Under the pieces are notes generated by a model. That model saw only the letters and a list, made by a program, of their open reading frames with translations. It had not been told where the DNA came from and did no database searches. DNA of 37,137 bases from contig JAAUTZ010000033.1 of NCBI GenBank assembly GCA_012031225.1, positions 1 through 37,137 on the forward strand, read 5' to 3'. The DNA comes from Chloroflexaceae bacterium. Lineage in GTDB: Bacteria; Chloroflexota; Chloroflexia; Chloroflexales; Chloroflexaceae. The stretch's first letter is position 1. Each line of letters starts with the position of its first letter. Made by a program: the position numbers and the translations under genes. Below are positions 1-8,399 of this stretch, piece after piece.

Positions 1-275
1 GAGGAAGGGGCGGCAGGAAGGGCGCGAGGAGGGGCGCGAGGAGGGGCGGCAGGAGGGGCGCGAAGAGGGGGCGGCAAGAGGAGCGCGCAAGCGTCACGAT
101 GCGCTTCCTGACGCGCCGCTTCGGGGAGTTGCCCGAACCAGTGGTGGCGCAGGTGCGCGGCTTAGGCAGTGCCGGCTTACTGGAACTGGCGGATGCCCTA
201 CTGGACTTCACGGAGTACCGCGACTTGACCGATTGGCTGGCGGCACACCATTCTGCAACCACGCACGAGGGGTAG
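1..275 (+). pseudogene. C-terminal end of a DUF4351 (Rpn/transposase-like) protein, frameshifted
   Basis: Only the 3' end of this gene lies in the window. The first ~65 bases read, in frame 2, as a Glu/Gly/Arg repeat of the REEGRQEG type. From about position 72 the sensible reading is frame 3, giving RFGELPEPVVAQV and then LLELADALLDF, and ending at the TAG at 273-275. A charged EGRQEG linker followed by this block is the usual ending of DUF4351 proteins, which often carry an Rpn/PD-(D/E)XK nuclease domain at the N-terminus; that domain would lie outside the window. The two frames join if the five-G run at 67-71 had four Gs. The frame break may therefore be a sequencing error or a real pseudogene. 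The repeat itself is a GGGGCGCGAGGA-like tandem array, which is prone to slippage. Confidence 0.6.
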
Positions 276-284
276 TGCAGTGTC

Positions 285-952
285 CTAACGCAGTGCCGCC
301 GCCTGTTGCGCCAGAAACGCCGCGCCTTTACCCACGCTGGTATTGATCGGCACGCCTGCCGCGCAGAGTGGGCATGCATCGGCATCCCACGCTTCGAGGG
401 CGAGGCTAGTCAGGGTGACAAGGCGTGGCACGCCAAGCTGTTCTGCCGTCACGCCGCCCCGATTGCACAGCGCAGCCACGCCGATGGGAATACCGCCGCC
501 TGCCACCACTGCATCCACCACTGCCCGCGCCGATTGCCCCGTTGTGAGTATATCCTCGACAATCAAGACCCGCTTGTTGGGGAGATGCTGAGCGTAGCCG
601 CGCCGGAATACGCGCTGCTTTGGGCCTGTCGCATCGAGCTGCTCTTCGGCATAGATTGCTAGCACAGGCGTACCCAGTTGCGTCAATGATAGGCAACCCA
701 CTGCGCGAGGATCACACCGCCGATAGTAGGCCCTGCCACCACCTCCACGCCTGCCGCTCCAAACGGTGTAGCCATGCTGTGGGCAACGTGGCTGGTAATC
801 TGGGCATGTGGATAGAGGGCATCTTTATTGACATAACTGCTACCGTGCTTGCCAGAGGTGTAGACGATGTGACTGTTGCTAATCAGCGCACCGACTTGCT
901 CTAGCAGCTCTAGCACCGATGAGGCTACTTCTAGTGGGGTTGCATCGCTCAT
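285..952 (-). pseudogene. pyrE: Orotate phosphoribosyltransferase, broken by a 1-base frameshift
   Basis: PyrE transfers phosphoribose from PRPP to orotate to make OMP in cytoplasmic pyrimidine synthesis. The first part (952 to about 687) encodes SNSHIVYTSGKHGSSYVNKD and GPTIGGVILAQWVAYH and then meets a stop. The second part (to 285) encodes GTPVLAIYAEEQ, the PRPP-binding loop VLIVEDILTTGQSA and a CPLCAAGVPINT ending. Adding one T (an A on the plus strand at 685-686) joins them as AYHLTQLGTPVLAIYAEEQ, giving 222 aa, close to the ~213 of E. coli PyrE. The ATG overlaps the stop of the upstream nucleotidyltransferase gene by 4 bases (ATGA), so the two are probably translationally coupled. The identity is firm; whether the gene is really broken is doubtful, since the break sits at a short homopolymer. 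Confidence 0.85.
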
Positions 953-1479
953 TGCCTACCCCCCCGATACACGCGCACAATCTTCTCGACGAGTGCCGTT
1001 GTCGAACGCCCCGCCTGATACGGCAACAGTACCACCTCGCCGCCGTAGTCGCGTACAATGCGGGCTTCGGGCAGACGTTCATAATCCACTGCCTGCGGTG
1101 CGCCTACATCGGCCGTCATATCCGGCACGGCATAGTCGCCGCCTTTCACATACACGTCAGGCTTCAGCGTTGCGACAAGCTGCTCGGCGGTAGTCGGCTC
1201 AAAGATGGTGACATAATCAACGCAACGCAGAGCCGTCAGCACCAGTGCCCGCTCCGCCGCTGGCATGAGCGGGCGCGATGTGCCTTTGATCGCCTGTGTT
1301 GAAGCATCGCTGTTTAGCCCCACCACCAACACATCGCCGAGTGCGCGGGCTTGTTCCAGATAGACCACATGCCCACTGTGCAGCAGATCAAACACCCCAT
1401 TCGTAAACACGAGCTGAAGCCCATCGCGCTGCCACTTCTCGCGCATAATGTGCAGTTCTTCGAGGGTTGCGGTACGCAT
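949..1479 (-). CDS. rfaE2: RfaE2-like nucleotidyltransferase (heptose 1-phosphate adenylyltransferase type)
   Basis: This 176-aa protein is a stand-alone cytidylyltransferase-fold enzyme. It shows TNGVFDLLHSGHVVYLEQAR with the HxGH nucleotide-binding motif at residues 34-37, then GLNSDAS and a C-terminal GRSTTALVEKI. These match the C-terminal domain of HldE, which makes ADP-heptose from heptose 1-phosphate and ATP. The length fits a single-domain RfaE2. The kinase domain of HldE is not in the window. A heptose kinase and GmhA lie 13 kb away, which supports a sugar-nucleotide role, but related enzymes use other substrates. AGAGGA precedes the ATG and a TATAAT lies at 1521-1516. The gene overlaps pyrE by 4 bases and is divergent from the glucan phosphorylase gene. 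Confidence 0.8.
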   Translation of the reverse strand: MRTATLEELHIMREKWQRDGLQLVFTNGVFDLLHSGHVVYLEQARALGDVLVVGLNSDASTQAIKGTSRPLMPAAERALVLTALRCVDYVTIFEPTTAEQLVATLKPDVYVKGGDYAVPDMTADVGAPQAVDYERLPEARIVRDYGGEVVLLPYQAGRSTTALVEKIVRVYRGGRQ

Positions 1480-1515
1480 CGCCGTGTCCTCTCTTGCTCA
1501 GATCATCCTGCTGCT

Positions 1516-1521
1516 ATTATA
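1516..1521 (-). promoter_or_regulatory. Probable -10 element for rfaE2-pyrE
   Basis: A perfect TATAAT reads on the minus strand, placing a transcription start about 30 bases before the rfaE2 ATG. No good -35 hexamer is seen at 16-18 bases spacing (ATCGTG at the expected place). Confidence 0.4.
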
Positions 1522-1550
1522 CCCCCTTTGATCGCCTGCACGATGCTTAT

Positions 1551-1580
1551 TCGACAGAACCCGCGTGTTTCAGTTACAAT
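1551..1580 (+). promoter_or_regulatory. Candidate promoter for the glucan phosphorylase gene
   Basis: TCGACA (1551-1556) is followed after 18 bases by TACAAT (1575-1580). Each differs from the sigma-70 consensus by one base. The predicted start is about 80 bases before the ATG at 1667, which is preceded by a GGAG at about 1654-1657. Confidence 0.5.
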
Positions 1581-1666
1581 AGGGAAACATGATCAAGGTT
1601 TGGTAAAACAGACAGACCAATTGGTGGTTATCTGGTTATCTCGCATTCTGGATAGGAGTATACCCC

Positions 1667-3805
1667 ATGTTTGTACGAGATATTGATTTGATCTACACGC
1701 CCATCCCAGAGCGGATCGCCCGCTTGCAAGAAGTGGCGTACAACCTGTGGTGGAGTTGGCATTCGGAAGCCCGTGACCTGTATCAGCAGATTGACCCCGT
1801 GCTATGGGAATTAGTCTATCACAGCCCGACCCGCTTTTTGCGTGAGGTGCGCCAAGACGCGCTCAAAGCGGCGGCGGCTGATCCGGACTATCTTGAGCAG
1901 TATGATGCAGTGTTGGCGGCATTCGATGCCTACATGAGCACCGAAGACACGTGGTTCAGGCGCAACCATCCCGAAGCCGAAGGGCACATGATCGCCTACT
2001 TCAGTGCCGAATTTGGCATGCACGAATCGCTACCGATCTACTCTGGCGGTTTGGGGATCCTCTCCGGCGATCACGTCAAAGAAGCCAGCGACATGGCCCT
2101 GCCATTCGTAGCGGTGGGCTTCATCTATCCGCAGGGCTACTTCCGCCAACGCCTCGATCCGAGCGGCTGGCAGAACGCTGAGTACCCCAAGCTCGTCTTT
2201 GCCGAAGCCCCCGCTACCCCCGCCCGCACGGCCGATGGCGATGAAGTCGTTGTCACCGTCGAGCTACCCGGCCGCAAGATCTACGCCAAAGTCTATCAGA
2301 TCCAAGTTGGGCGTGTGCGGCTACTCCTGATGGATACCGACATCCACCCGAACAGCCGGCAAGACCGCGAACTCTCGGCGCGGCTCTACGGCGGCGATCA
2401 AGAGATGCGGATTGCCCAAGAGATGGTGCTGGGCATTGGCGGGGTGCGGGCCCTGCGGCGGCTGGGGCTGGCCCCAACGGTGTGGCACATGAACGAGGGG
2501 CACTCGGCGTTTCTGACGCTGGAGCTAGCCCGCGAGCGGGTGCAGCAGGGTGAGGATTTCCACGCGGCGATGGAGGATATTCGCCACCACGCGGTGTTCA
2601 CCACGCACACGCCCGTACCAGCTGGCAATGATGCCTTTCCCGTGCCGATGATCGAAAAGTTCTTCAAGGACTACTACCCCCAACTGGGCATTAGCCGCGA
2701 GGAGTTTCTCAATGTTGCCCACCAGCAGCAGAGCTGGGGGCCTACCTTCGCCATGACGGTGCTGGCTATTCGAACCACTGCTCTGCGTAATGGCGTGAGC
2801 AAGCTACACGGGTATGTCGCACGCGGGATGTGGAATTGGCTCTACCCCGATACGATCCGCGACGAGGTGCCGATTGGACATGTAACGAACGGGATCCATA
2901 CGGCTTCGTGGCTTGCAGCGGAAATGCGCGAACTGTTTGATACCTATGTTGGCAAGGATTGGGAGCGCAACCTCGATGATCCGATCACATGGGATACGGT
3001 CAAGGATATTCCTGATGCCGAGCTGTGGGCTGTGCGCGAGAAACTGCGCCGCCGCCTGATCCGCTTTGCCCGCGAACGCTACAACGCACACCTGCTGCAC
3101 AACAATCCCAACGCGCAGCCGCCCGCCGTACTGAACGATACCTATTTCACGATTGGCTTTGCGCGGCGGTTTGCTACCTACAAACGGGCTACGCTGATGT
3201 TTAAGGATGTCGAGCGCATGCGGAATATCCTCATGCGGGCGGATCGTCCAGTGCAGATTATCTTTGCTGGCAAAGCCCACCCCGCCGACAACCCCGGCAA
3301 GCACCTGATCCAAGATGTCTACCAGATGGCATTTCAGCACGGCTTTCAAGGGCGGGTGATCTTTGTCGAGGAGTATGATATTGCCGTCGGGCGGGCGATG
3401 GTGCAGGGCGTGGACATGTGGCTGAACACCCCGCGCCGCCCGTATGAAGCGAGCGGCACGAGCGGGCAGAAAGCCGCCTTGAATGGTGTGCCCAATGCGA
3501 GCATCTTGGATGGCTGGTGGCCGGAAGCCTACAACGGCAAAAACGGCTGGGCGATTGGCGACGAGCGTGAGTACATGAGTCCTGAGGAGCAGGATTGGAA
3601 TGATGCCCAATCGCTGTATGTGCTACTGGAAAATGAGATCATCCCAGCCTTTTATGATCGGGATGAGGATGGCGTGCCGCATGCATGGCTGGCAGTGGCT
3701 AAGGAGTCGATTCGCACCTGTGCGCCTCAGTTCAGCATGCGCCGCATGCTCACCGATTACATGAATCAGTTGTACATTCCGGCAGCACTTGGCAGTACCC
3801 GCTAG
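1667..3805 (+). CDS. glgP: Alpha-glucan (glycogen/maltodextrin) phosphorylase, GT35
   Basis: The enzyme splits alpha-1,4-glucans with phosphate to release glucose 1-phosphate, using PLP, in the cytoplasm. The 712-aa product begins with a DUF3417-type N-terminus (VAYNLWWSWHSEARDLY). It has FSAEFGMHESLPIYSGGLG at about residues 113-131, WHMNEGHSAF, GHVTNGIH, and the PLP-lysine segment EASGTSGQKAALNG with Lys602. The GTSGQK form is that of the short alpha-glucan phosphorylase class (TIGR02094-like), not the long GlgP with GTGNMK. The ATG at 1667 has GGAG about 9 bases upstream. The next gene (DUF507) starts ~98 bases downstream on the same strand. Transcription is divergent from rfaE2-pyrE. No truncation is seen. 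Confidence 0.95.
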   Translation: MFVRDIDLIYTPIPERIARLQEVAYNLWWSWHSEARDLYQQIDPVLWELVYHSPTRFLREVRQDALKAAAADPDYLEQYDAVLAAFDAYMSTEDTWFRRNHPEAEGHMIAYFSAEFGMHESLPIYSGGLGILSGDHVKEASDMALPFVAVGFIYPQGYFRQRLDPSGWQNAEYPKLVFAEAPATPARTADGDEVVVTVELPGRKIYAKVYQIQVGRVRLLLMDTDIHPNSRQDRELSARLYGGDQEMRIAQEMVLGIGGVRALRRLGLAPTVWHMNEGHSAFLTLELARERVQQGEDFHAAMEDIRHHAVFTTHTPVPAGNDAFPVPMIEKFFKDYYPQLGISREEFLNVAHQQQSWGPTFAMTVLAIRTTALRNGVSKLHGYVARGMWNWLYPDTIRDEVPIGHVTNGIHTASWLAAEMRELFDTYVGKDWERNLDDPITWDTVKDIPDAELWAVREKLRRRLIRFARERYNAHLLHNNPNAQPPAVLNDTYFTIGFARRFATYKRATLMFKDVERMRNILMRADRPVQIIFAGKAHPADNPGKHLIQDVYQMAFQHGFQGRVIFVEEYDIAVGRAMVQGVDMWLNTPRRPYEASGTSGQKAALNGVPNASILDGWWPEAYNGKNGWAIGDEREYMSPEEQDWNDAQSLYVLLENEIIPAFYDRDEDGVPHAWLAVAKESIRTCAPQFSMRRMLTDYMNQLYIPAALGSTR

Positions 3806-3824
3806 CACCCGCTAGCCCAATACC

Positions 3825-3873
3825 GACCTGCGCGGCGTGACATTGCGCTCGGAATGGCGCGCCGCCGTAGGTC
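3825..3873 (+). terminator. Imperfect hairpin after glgP
   Basis: GACCT (3825-3829) pairs with AGGTC (3869-3873) and GCGGCG (3832-3837) with CGCCGC (3860-3865), leaving small bulges and a ~22-base loop. No T tract follows, so it may be a weak terminator, a processing site or chance in GC-rich DNA. Confidence 0.25.
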
Positions 3874-3903
3874 AGTCTCGCGCTCGCTTGAAAGGAGCCT
3901 GTG

Positions 3904-4206
3904 ATGCGCCTCAGTGAAGATAAAGTGCGGCGAATTGCTGAACGCTTGCACGATGAGCTTCAGCAACGGCAGATGCTCGATTACCGCGACCCGCCGAGCA
4001 GCAAACGTGGTGCGGGGCGGGCGCGGCGCGTCAAGCAGATCTACGACTTTCTGGTGGCTGATCTCCAAAAGGAAGCAGAGCTAGACGCGGAAGTTGAGAA
4101 GATCCTTGCTTCATATAGCCGTGAGATCAAAGGCACGGAGTATGATATTATGTTCCGCAAGCATAAAGATGAGATTGCCCGCAAGCGCGGGATTGTGTTG
4201 TGGTAG
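3904..4206 (+). CDS. DUF507 family protein
   Basis: This is a 100-aa, charged, probably all-helical protein of unknown function. MRLSEDKVRRIAERLHDEL at the start, a middle IYDFLVADLQKEAELDAEVE, and a C-terminal FRKHKDEIARKRGIVLW ending match the DUF507 family in length and layout. A GTG at 3901 lies one codon upstream, but AAGGAG at about 3892-3897 is 6 bases from the ATG at 3904 and only 3 from the GTG, so the ATG is preferred. The gene lies 98 bases downstream of glgP and may be co-transcribed. No catalytic residues are evident and no function can be assigned. Confidence 0.85.
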   Translation: MRLSEDKVRRIAERLHDELQQRQMLDYRDPPSSKRGAGRARRVKQIYDFLVADLQKEAELDAEVEKILASYSREIKGTEYDIMFRKHKDEIARKRGIVLW

Positions 4207-4264
4207 ATCAGGTTTCAGGTGCGTAGGTGTCAGGGGGATGCAGGGATGCAGGGATGCAGGGATG
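4207..4264 (+). repeat. Intergenic GGTTTCAGG-type repeat plus 8-bp tandem repeat
   Basis: After the DUF507 stop the sequence reads ATCAGGTTTCAGGTGCGTAG, a word family seen in other gaps of this window. It is followed by 3.75 copies of GGGATGCA (4235-4264). The rest of this convergent gap, to 4331, shows nothing further. Confidence 0.7.
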
Positions 4265-4331
4265 GCTCAGTGTGCCGCAAGCCGTGCCTCCGAACCCCCC
4301 ATCCCCGCAATCGCCCTAATCGCTCCTCCCG

Positions 4332-5621
4332 CTACTCGTTCGGTAGCACCGCCACGTATGCAATTGCGGTGTGCCCGCTGCGGTTGCCTTGCCCCGTCAC
4401 TGCCCATACCCCAATCGGATCGCTGCGGCGTGTGAATAGCGTGATTGGTGTGCGCCCAAACAACGATGCCTCGCCCGTTGCGGTGGCGATGCCTAGCTCT
4501 GGTGCAGAGACAACCGACTGATCGGGTAGCGTTACCCACAGGCTGATCTCCTCGCCCGGCGCGAAGCCAAACAGCACAAGGGCGAAATCGGTTCCGGCCG
4601 GAGCCTGCTCTGGCGTAGCGGTGGCACTGACGTTGGGCGGGCGGTCAAAGCTCGGCGGCGGCGGCGGGGCGGTCAGTTCATACCGCCACGTCAAGTAGTG
4701 CTGGCCGACGTTGCCCATCTCCACCTGCCAGCCAAGCGGGTTGGCGGGGTTGTAGGTCAGGACGCGCCGCTCATACACCTGCACCAGCAGATCGGTTGGT
4801 TGGTTATCTACATTGGTTGTAATCCAGTACGGTTCGCTTGCCGGATGCCCTACCAGATACAGCCAGTCAATGGGCATATCGGCGCGGTTCTCGCCATTCA
4901 GGGCAACCTGCTCAATCTGCTGGAGGAAATCCCAGAACACCTGCGGAATGTTGTGGCTGAGGGTGCCATCATAGTAGACAAGGCGGGTGCCCGCGTGTGC
5001 GGCGGCTAGTTCGGGGCGACGGATAATATCTCCATTTGCATCTAGTCCTTCGGCCACGAGATCGCCGAAACGCGGTGGGGCGGGGTTGTCGCCTACCTGA
5101 GGCCCGATGGGGCTAGCTGAGATGGGCTGGAGGCGGCTATCGAGAAAGACGGTGGTGACGCTGAAGAAGGCATCGTAGGTCGGGGCATCTGGGTTGCTGA
5201 TGGGGTCCGGGTCGCCGGCAATCGGGATCGCAGCCCGCGCTCGGCGTTGCAGGCCCACATCGCCCAAACGCACCCGACCGGAAATCATCTCAATCGGGAG
5301 CATGCCACTGCTCACATACCACGCGCTCTGCGGATCGTCGTTGGGGTTGGAGATCTCCATGCGCCCTTTGTCGTAGTATTGCACGCGGCGCACGCCATCC
5401 ACGCCTTCGAGGTAGTCCTCATCGAATGTGGCAAGTGGCTCAGGGCCCCAATACCACGGGCGTTGCGCTTCACCGCGTGCGGTTGCCCCATCGGTGCGGG
5501 TCCACACCCGCTCGAAGGCGGCTTCATCGGGGGTGGGGTTGGCGGCAACGGGCAGGGCCGGGCCGATGATGCCGATGACGATCAACAGAACCACGCTGTA
5601 CAGACTGAACCGCTGTTTCAT
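4332..5621 (-). CDS. Secreted protein with FERxR-type repeats
   Basis: This 429-aa protein starts with a clear signal peptide (MKQRFSLYSVVLLIVIG, cleavage near ALPVAANP). It continues with ERVWTRTDG, RPWYWGPEP and VQYYDKGRMEISNP (about residues 80-93), and later VQVYERRVLTYNPANP followed by GNVGQHYLTWRY. These words recur in large secreted proteins of Chloroflexota; their function is unknown to me. After a Pro-rich linker (APPPPPSFDRPP) comes a beta-rich domain with FAPGEEISLWVTLPDQS. AAGGA lies before the ATG. It starts 33 bases after the subtilisin gene stop, so the two probably form one operon. No catalytic motif is visible. It likely acts outside the cell membrane. Confidence 0.7.
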   Translation of the reverse strand: MKQRFSLYSVVLLIVIGIIGPALPVAANPTPDEAAFERVWTRTDGATARGEAQRPWYWGPEPLATFDEDYLEGVDGVRRVQYYDKGRMEISNPNDDPQSAWYVSSGMLPIEMISGRVRLGDVGLQRRARAAIPIAGDPDPISNPDAPTYDAFFSVTTVFLDSRLQPISASPIGPQVGDNPAPPRFGDLVAEGLDANGDIIRRPELAAAHAGTRLVYYDGTLSHNIPQVFWDFLQQIEQVALNGENRADMPIDWLYLVGHPASEPYWITTNVDNQPTDLLVQVYERRVLTYNPANPLGWQVEMGNVGQHYLTWRYELTAPPPPPSFDRPPNVSATATPEQAPAGTDFALVLFGFAPGEEISLWVTLPDQSVVSAPELGIATATGEASLFGRTPITLFTRRSDPIGVWAVTGQGNRSGHTAIAYVAVLPNE

Positions 5622-5654
5622 ACTGTCCTTCTTTCTGGGTATCTAGGGGCGCGT

Positions 5655-7562
5655 CTACTCGCGCCAACCACGCTGTGTTGCGAGTTCGCCACTCAGCAAT
5701 CCGAGCAGTACGCCGGTGTCTGGGTGCTGCTCAAAGCGGGCCCGCTCAAACCACTGCACGGGCACACTTACGCCCGGCGCAATCTCCTCAATCTGCACGG
5801 GCGAGAGCGGTTGCCCAAACAGGGCAAGGCTCTCGGCGAATGATTTGCCGGCCACGCCATCAAATTCCAGCCCATTGCTGCGCCACACGCTCAGGAACGG
5901 CTCACAGATATGCTGGCCCGTTTCTGCAAAGAAGAGGCACACCGGATCGGGCGCGGGGCGGGCAAAGTCCCACCAGCTGCGCCCCTGCTGTTGCAGGCGC
6001 AGATCGCCTACGCGAGCAAGCTGCACATGGTAGGGTGGGGCATTGGCGGGGTGCGCTTCAAAGCGGTGGCGTTCAAAGTATTGCACGGTGTACAGCTGCC
6101 CATCGTCACCCACTTCCTGAAACTCCTCGCTGATTGGGTAGCCAAAGATCGGCAGCCCACCGTGCGCTTCCCAGTAGGCTTTGAAAACGCCGCGCAAGGT
6201 GTGCCCAGTTTCGGGATAATAGGTCAAGTCGCTGGTGTTGGCGACAGGCGGCACACTGGCAAAGGGGGGGCTTGGTTCGGTGTCGGGCTGGATGATGGGC
6301 GTGTCGAGCGGGCAGGTGGTGTACTCTAGCGCAAGCTGTACGGCCCGGTAGGTATTCAGCCGGCCCCAGCCATACTGCGGGTCTTTGCCGGGCACGCCTT
6401 GATCGTCAGCACTTGCCTGAAGGATACAATGCACCGCGTCACCGGGCAGGTCGGGGCGCACTGTCCGCACCAAGCCAGCCGTGCCCGTGACATACGGTGC
6501 AGCGAACGATGTTCCATTGGGGGGGCCATAGTCGTTGCCGGGCAGGGTTGTCCACACGCCCACGCCGGGTGCGGCGAGGTCAATGTAATCGCCCGTATTC
6601 GCAAAGCCGGTAATCAGATCGGTGGTGCCGGTGCTGCTCACCGCCAGCACTTCAGGATAGGCGGCGGGGTAGCTGGTGGGGTTGCCCTGCTGCTGCTCGT
6701 TGCCGGATGCGGCAATGAGCAGTACGCCGCGGGCTGTGGCATATTTGACGGCCTCGTGGAGGGTGACACTAGGGCTGTTGCCGCCCAAGCTGAGGTTGAT
6801 GATCTGTGCGCCTGCGTCGGTGGCCCAGACGATGCTCCGGGCGATGCCAGCATCGGTGCCCGCGCCCGCCTGATTGAGGGCTTTGATTGGGATGATCTGG
6901 CAGTCCCAACACATCCCAGCAATGCCGCGCCCGTTGTTGGTGCGGGCGGCAATCAAGCCTGCAACGGCAGTACCGTGCCCATTGTCATCGGTGGTATCGG
7001 TGCTGCCGGTGAACACGTTGTAGCCAGTGCGGATCTGCCCTTCGAGATCGGGGTGGCTCGCATCTACGCCAGTGTCAATCACCGCAATCGGGATCGGGCT
7101 ACCAGTGGTGATCTCCCATGCCGCAAAGGCTTGGATGTTAGTCAAAGCCCACTGTTCGCGCAGGGCAGGATCGTTGGGGGTGCGATAGGCGATGCGGGTA
7201 TAGTTTGGCTCGGCAACGCGCACGCCCGCTTGGGCCTGTAGCTGGTGCGCGGCGTGGGCAGGAGTACGCGCGGCGCGGTAGCGGATTAGGTAGATTTGGG
7301 GCAGGATCGGCTCGGCGGCATAGGCCTGTAGCTGATCGAGGTGGCGGGTGAGGTGGGCGACGGTGCGTGCAAGCTGGGCTGTGGTGGGCGTGGCAGGCGC
7401 GGCGAGCTGCGCGGCGGGGTTCAAGTGCAGCTGGGGGTCAAGGTGCAGCAGCAGCGTGTGGGCTTCGGCTGGGGCAGGGGGCTGGGCCTGCGCGGGGGGC
7501 AAGGCAAGCGACGGGTACAACAGCGCAACCACACACACCAGCAATACGCGGACAGGTTGCAT
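5655..7562 (-). CDS. Secreted subtilisin-like (S8) serine protease with C-terminal FERxR domain
   Basis: The open frame extends to 7628, but the ATG at 7562 is preferred. It begins the signal peptide MQPVRVLLVCVVALLYPSLA and has AGGAAG just upstream. The mature part holds an inhibitor-like pro-region (about residues 30-125). The S8 catalytic domain has Asp163 in AVIDTGVDASHPDL, His196 in DDNGHGTAV, oxyanion Asn288 in AASGNE and Ser352 in NGTSFAAPYV. The last ~180 residues contain AHGGLPIFGYPISEEF, VQYFERHRFEAHPANAPPY and VQWFERARFEQHP, the same domain type as in the downstream gene. All catalytic residues are present, so it should be active outside the membrane. A strong promoter lies at 7666-7638. 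It is first in a two-gene operon. Confidence 0.92.
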   Translation of the reverse strand: MQPVRVLLVCVVALLYPSLALPPAQAQPPAPAEAHTLLLHLDPQLHLNPAAQLAAPATPTTAQLARTVAHLTRHLDQLQAYAAEPILPQIYLIRYRAARTPAHAAHQLQAQAGVRVAEPNYTRIAYRTPNDPALREQWALTNIQAFAAWEITTGSPIPIAVIDTGVDASHPDLEGQIRTGYNVFTGSTDTTDDNGHGTAVAGLIAARTNNGRGIAGMCWDCQIIPIKALNQAGAGTDAGIARSIVWATDAGAQIINLSLGGNSPSVTLHEAVKYATARGVLLIAASGNEQQQGNPTSYPAAYPEVLAVSSTGTTDLITGFANTGDYIDLAAPGVGVWTTLPGNDYGPPNGTSFAAPYVTGTAGLVRTVRPDLPGDAVHCILQASADDQGVPGKDPQYGWGRLNTYRAVQLALEYTTCPLDTPIIQPDTEPSPPFASVPPVANTSDLTYYPETGHTLRGVFKAYWEAHGGLPIFGYPISEEFQEVGDDGQLYTVQYFERHRFEAHPANAPPYHVQLARVGDLRLQQQGRSWWDFARPAPDPVCLFFAETGQHICEPFLSVWRSNGLEFDGVAGKSFAESLALFGQPLSPVQIEEIAPGVSVPVQWFERARFEQHPDTGVLLGLLSGELATQRGWRE

Positions 7563-7637
7563 CGGCTTCCTACTTTCTAGATGGATTGATAGGCGCAACC
7601 AGTGTGGCACGGAGGCGCATGGGAACATAGTTTTACC

Positions 7638-7666
7638 ATTATATCAGGGATACCGATGTGTGCCAA
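7638..7666 (-). promoter_or_regulatory. Promoter for the subtilisin operon
   Basis: On the minus strand TTGGCA (7666-7661) and TATAAT (7643-7638) are 17 bases apart, and TGA just before TATAAT makes an extended -10. This is one of the two best sigma-70-like promoters in the window. The start would be about 70 bases before the ATG at 7562. Confidence 0.7.
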
Positions 7667-7766
7667 ATGTGGGGGGCAGGTGTTAGGTGGCGGATGGCAT
7701 GGGCTAGGGTGGATCATGCGCGTGCTGGGTGTTCTTCGGGGGCTGTCCGGCTAGCTTCGGTGACTG

Positions 7767-8396
7767 CTATTCGCCGAGCAGCACCAATTGCTCGCGGTAG
7801 GCAGCTTCCAGTTCGCCGAGTAGCGCACGCAGTTCGGTGCGTTCGGCTTGTTGGGTGCCGGTGGTGATGATCGCTAAGCCGCCCTGTGTATTTGCCGACA
7901 TCGCCGCGCGAAACGGCTGGTCGAAGTCCATCCCGATCTGGATTGTCAACTCGGTTGCGCCGATGGAGAACGTGGATGCGGGGGTGACGGGTAGATCGGG
8001 GAAGGCGGTGCTGCGCTCCTGCTGCAAGCGCACCACGAATTGTTGGCGGTTGTCTACAATCGTTTGGGCAGTATCGCGCAGGCTGCTATTCTTGATCCGG
8101 CTTACGCCTTGATTGGCAAGGTCAATCGAGCCAAGTAGGTGCGCGGTGAGTGCGTCAATCAAGAGGGCATCGTAGGGCACATCGGGGTTCTGGGCGACAA
8201 GCTGCTCAAAGTCGCGGCTCGCATCAGCAATCACCTGCGCTACGACACTGCTCTGCTCAGGGATTGGGGTGGGCGGTGGGCCAATGTTGCGATCCATGAT
8301 GCCGCAGCTGCCTAGCAGCAGGGGGGTGACAACAAGCAGCACAAGGCGTGCGATGCCGAATATCATTGGCTGAGAACGGCGATCCTTCATACCCAT
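7767..8396 (-). CDS. Small lipoprotein with a degenerate DUF305-like domain
   Basis: This 209-aa protein has a lipoprotein signal (LVLLVVTPLLLGSC, lipid-bearing Cys about residue 31). It continues with a PPPTPIP linker and a helical domain, ALLIDALTAHLLGSIDLANQG, then SSLRDTAQTIVDNRQQFVVRL. The spacing recalls DUF305, whose usual HHxxAIDMA stretch is here HLLGSIDLA, so one of the paired histidines is missing. That likeness is my inference. The gene begins 3 bases after the LysR stop (TAA CAT ATG) with no clear Shine-Dalgarno of its own, so coupled translation is likely. A second ATG lies two codons in. It should be anchored on the outer face of the membrane. Confidence 0.6.
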   Translation of the reverse strand: MGMKDRRSQPMIFGIARLVLLVVTPLLLGSCGIMDRNIGPPPTPIPEQSSVVAQVIADASRDFEQLVAQNPDVPYDALLIDALTAHLLGSIDLANQGVSRIKNSSLRDTAQTIVDNRQQFVVRLQQERSTAFPDLPVTPASTFSIGATELTIQIGMDFDQPFRAAMSANTQGGLAIITTGTQQAERTELRALLGELEAAYREQLVLLGE

Positions 8397-8399
8397 ATG

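Noticed and set aside
4235-4264. GGGATGCA tandem units as a CRISPR or origin iteron
   Set aside because: Only 3.75 copies of 8 bases, with no spacers, no dnaA or rep gene and no AT-rich unwinding region nearby.
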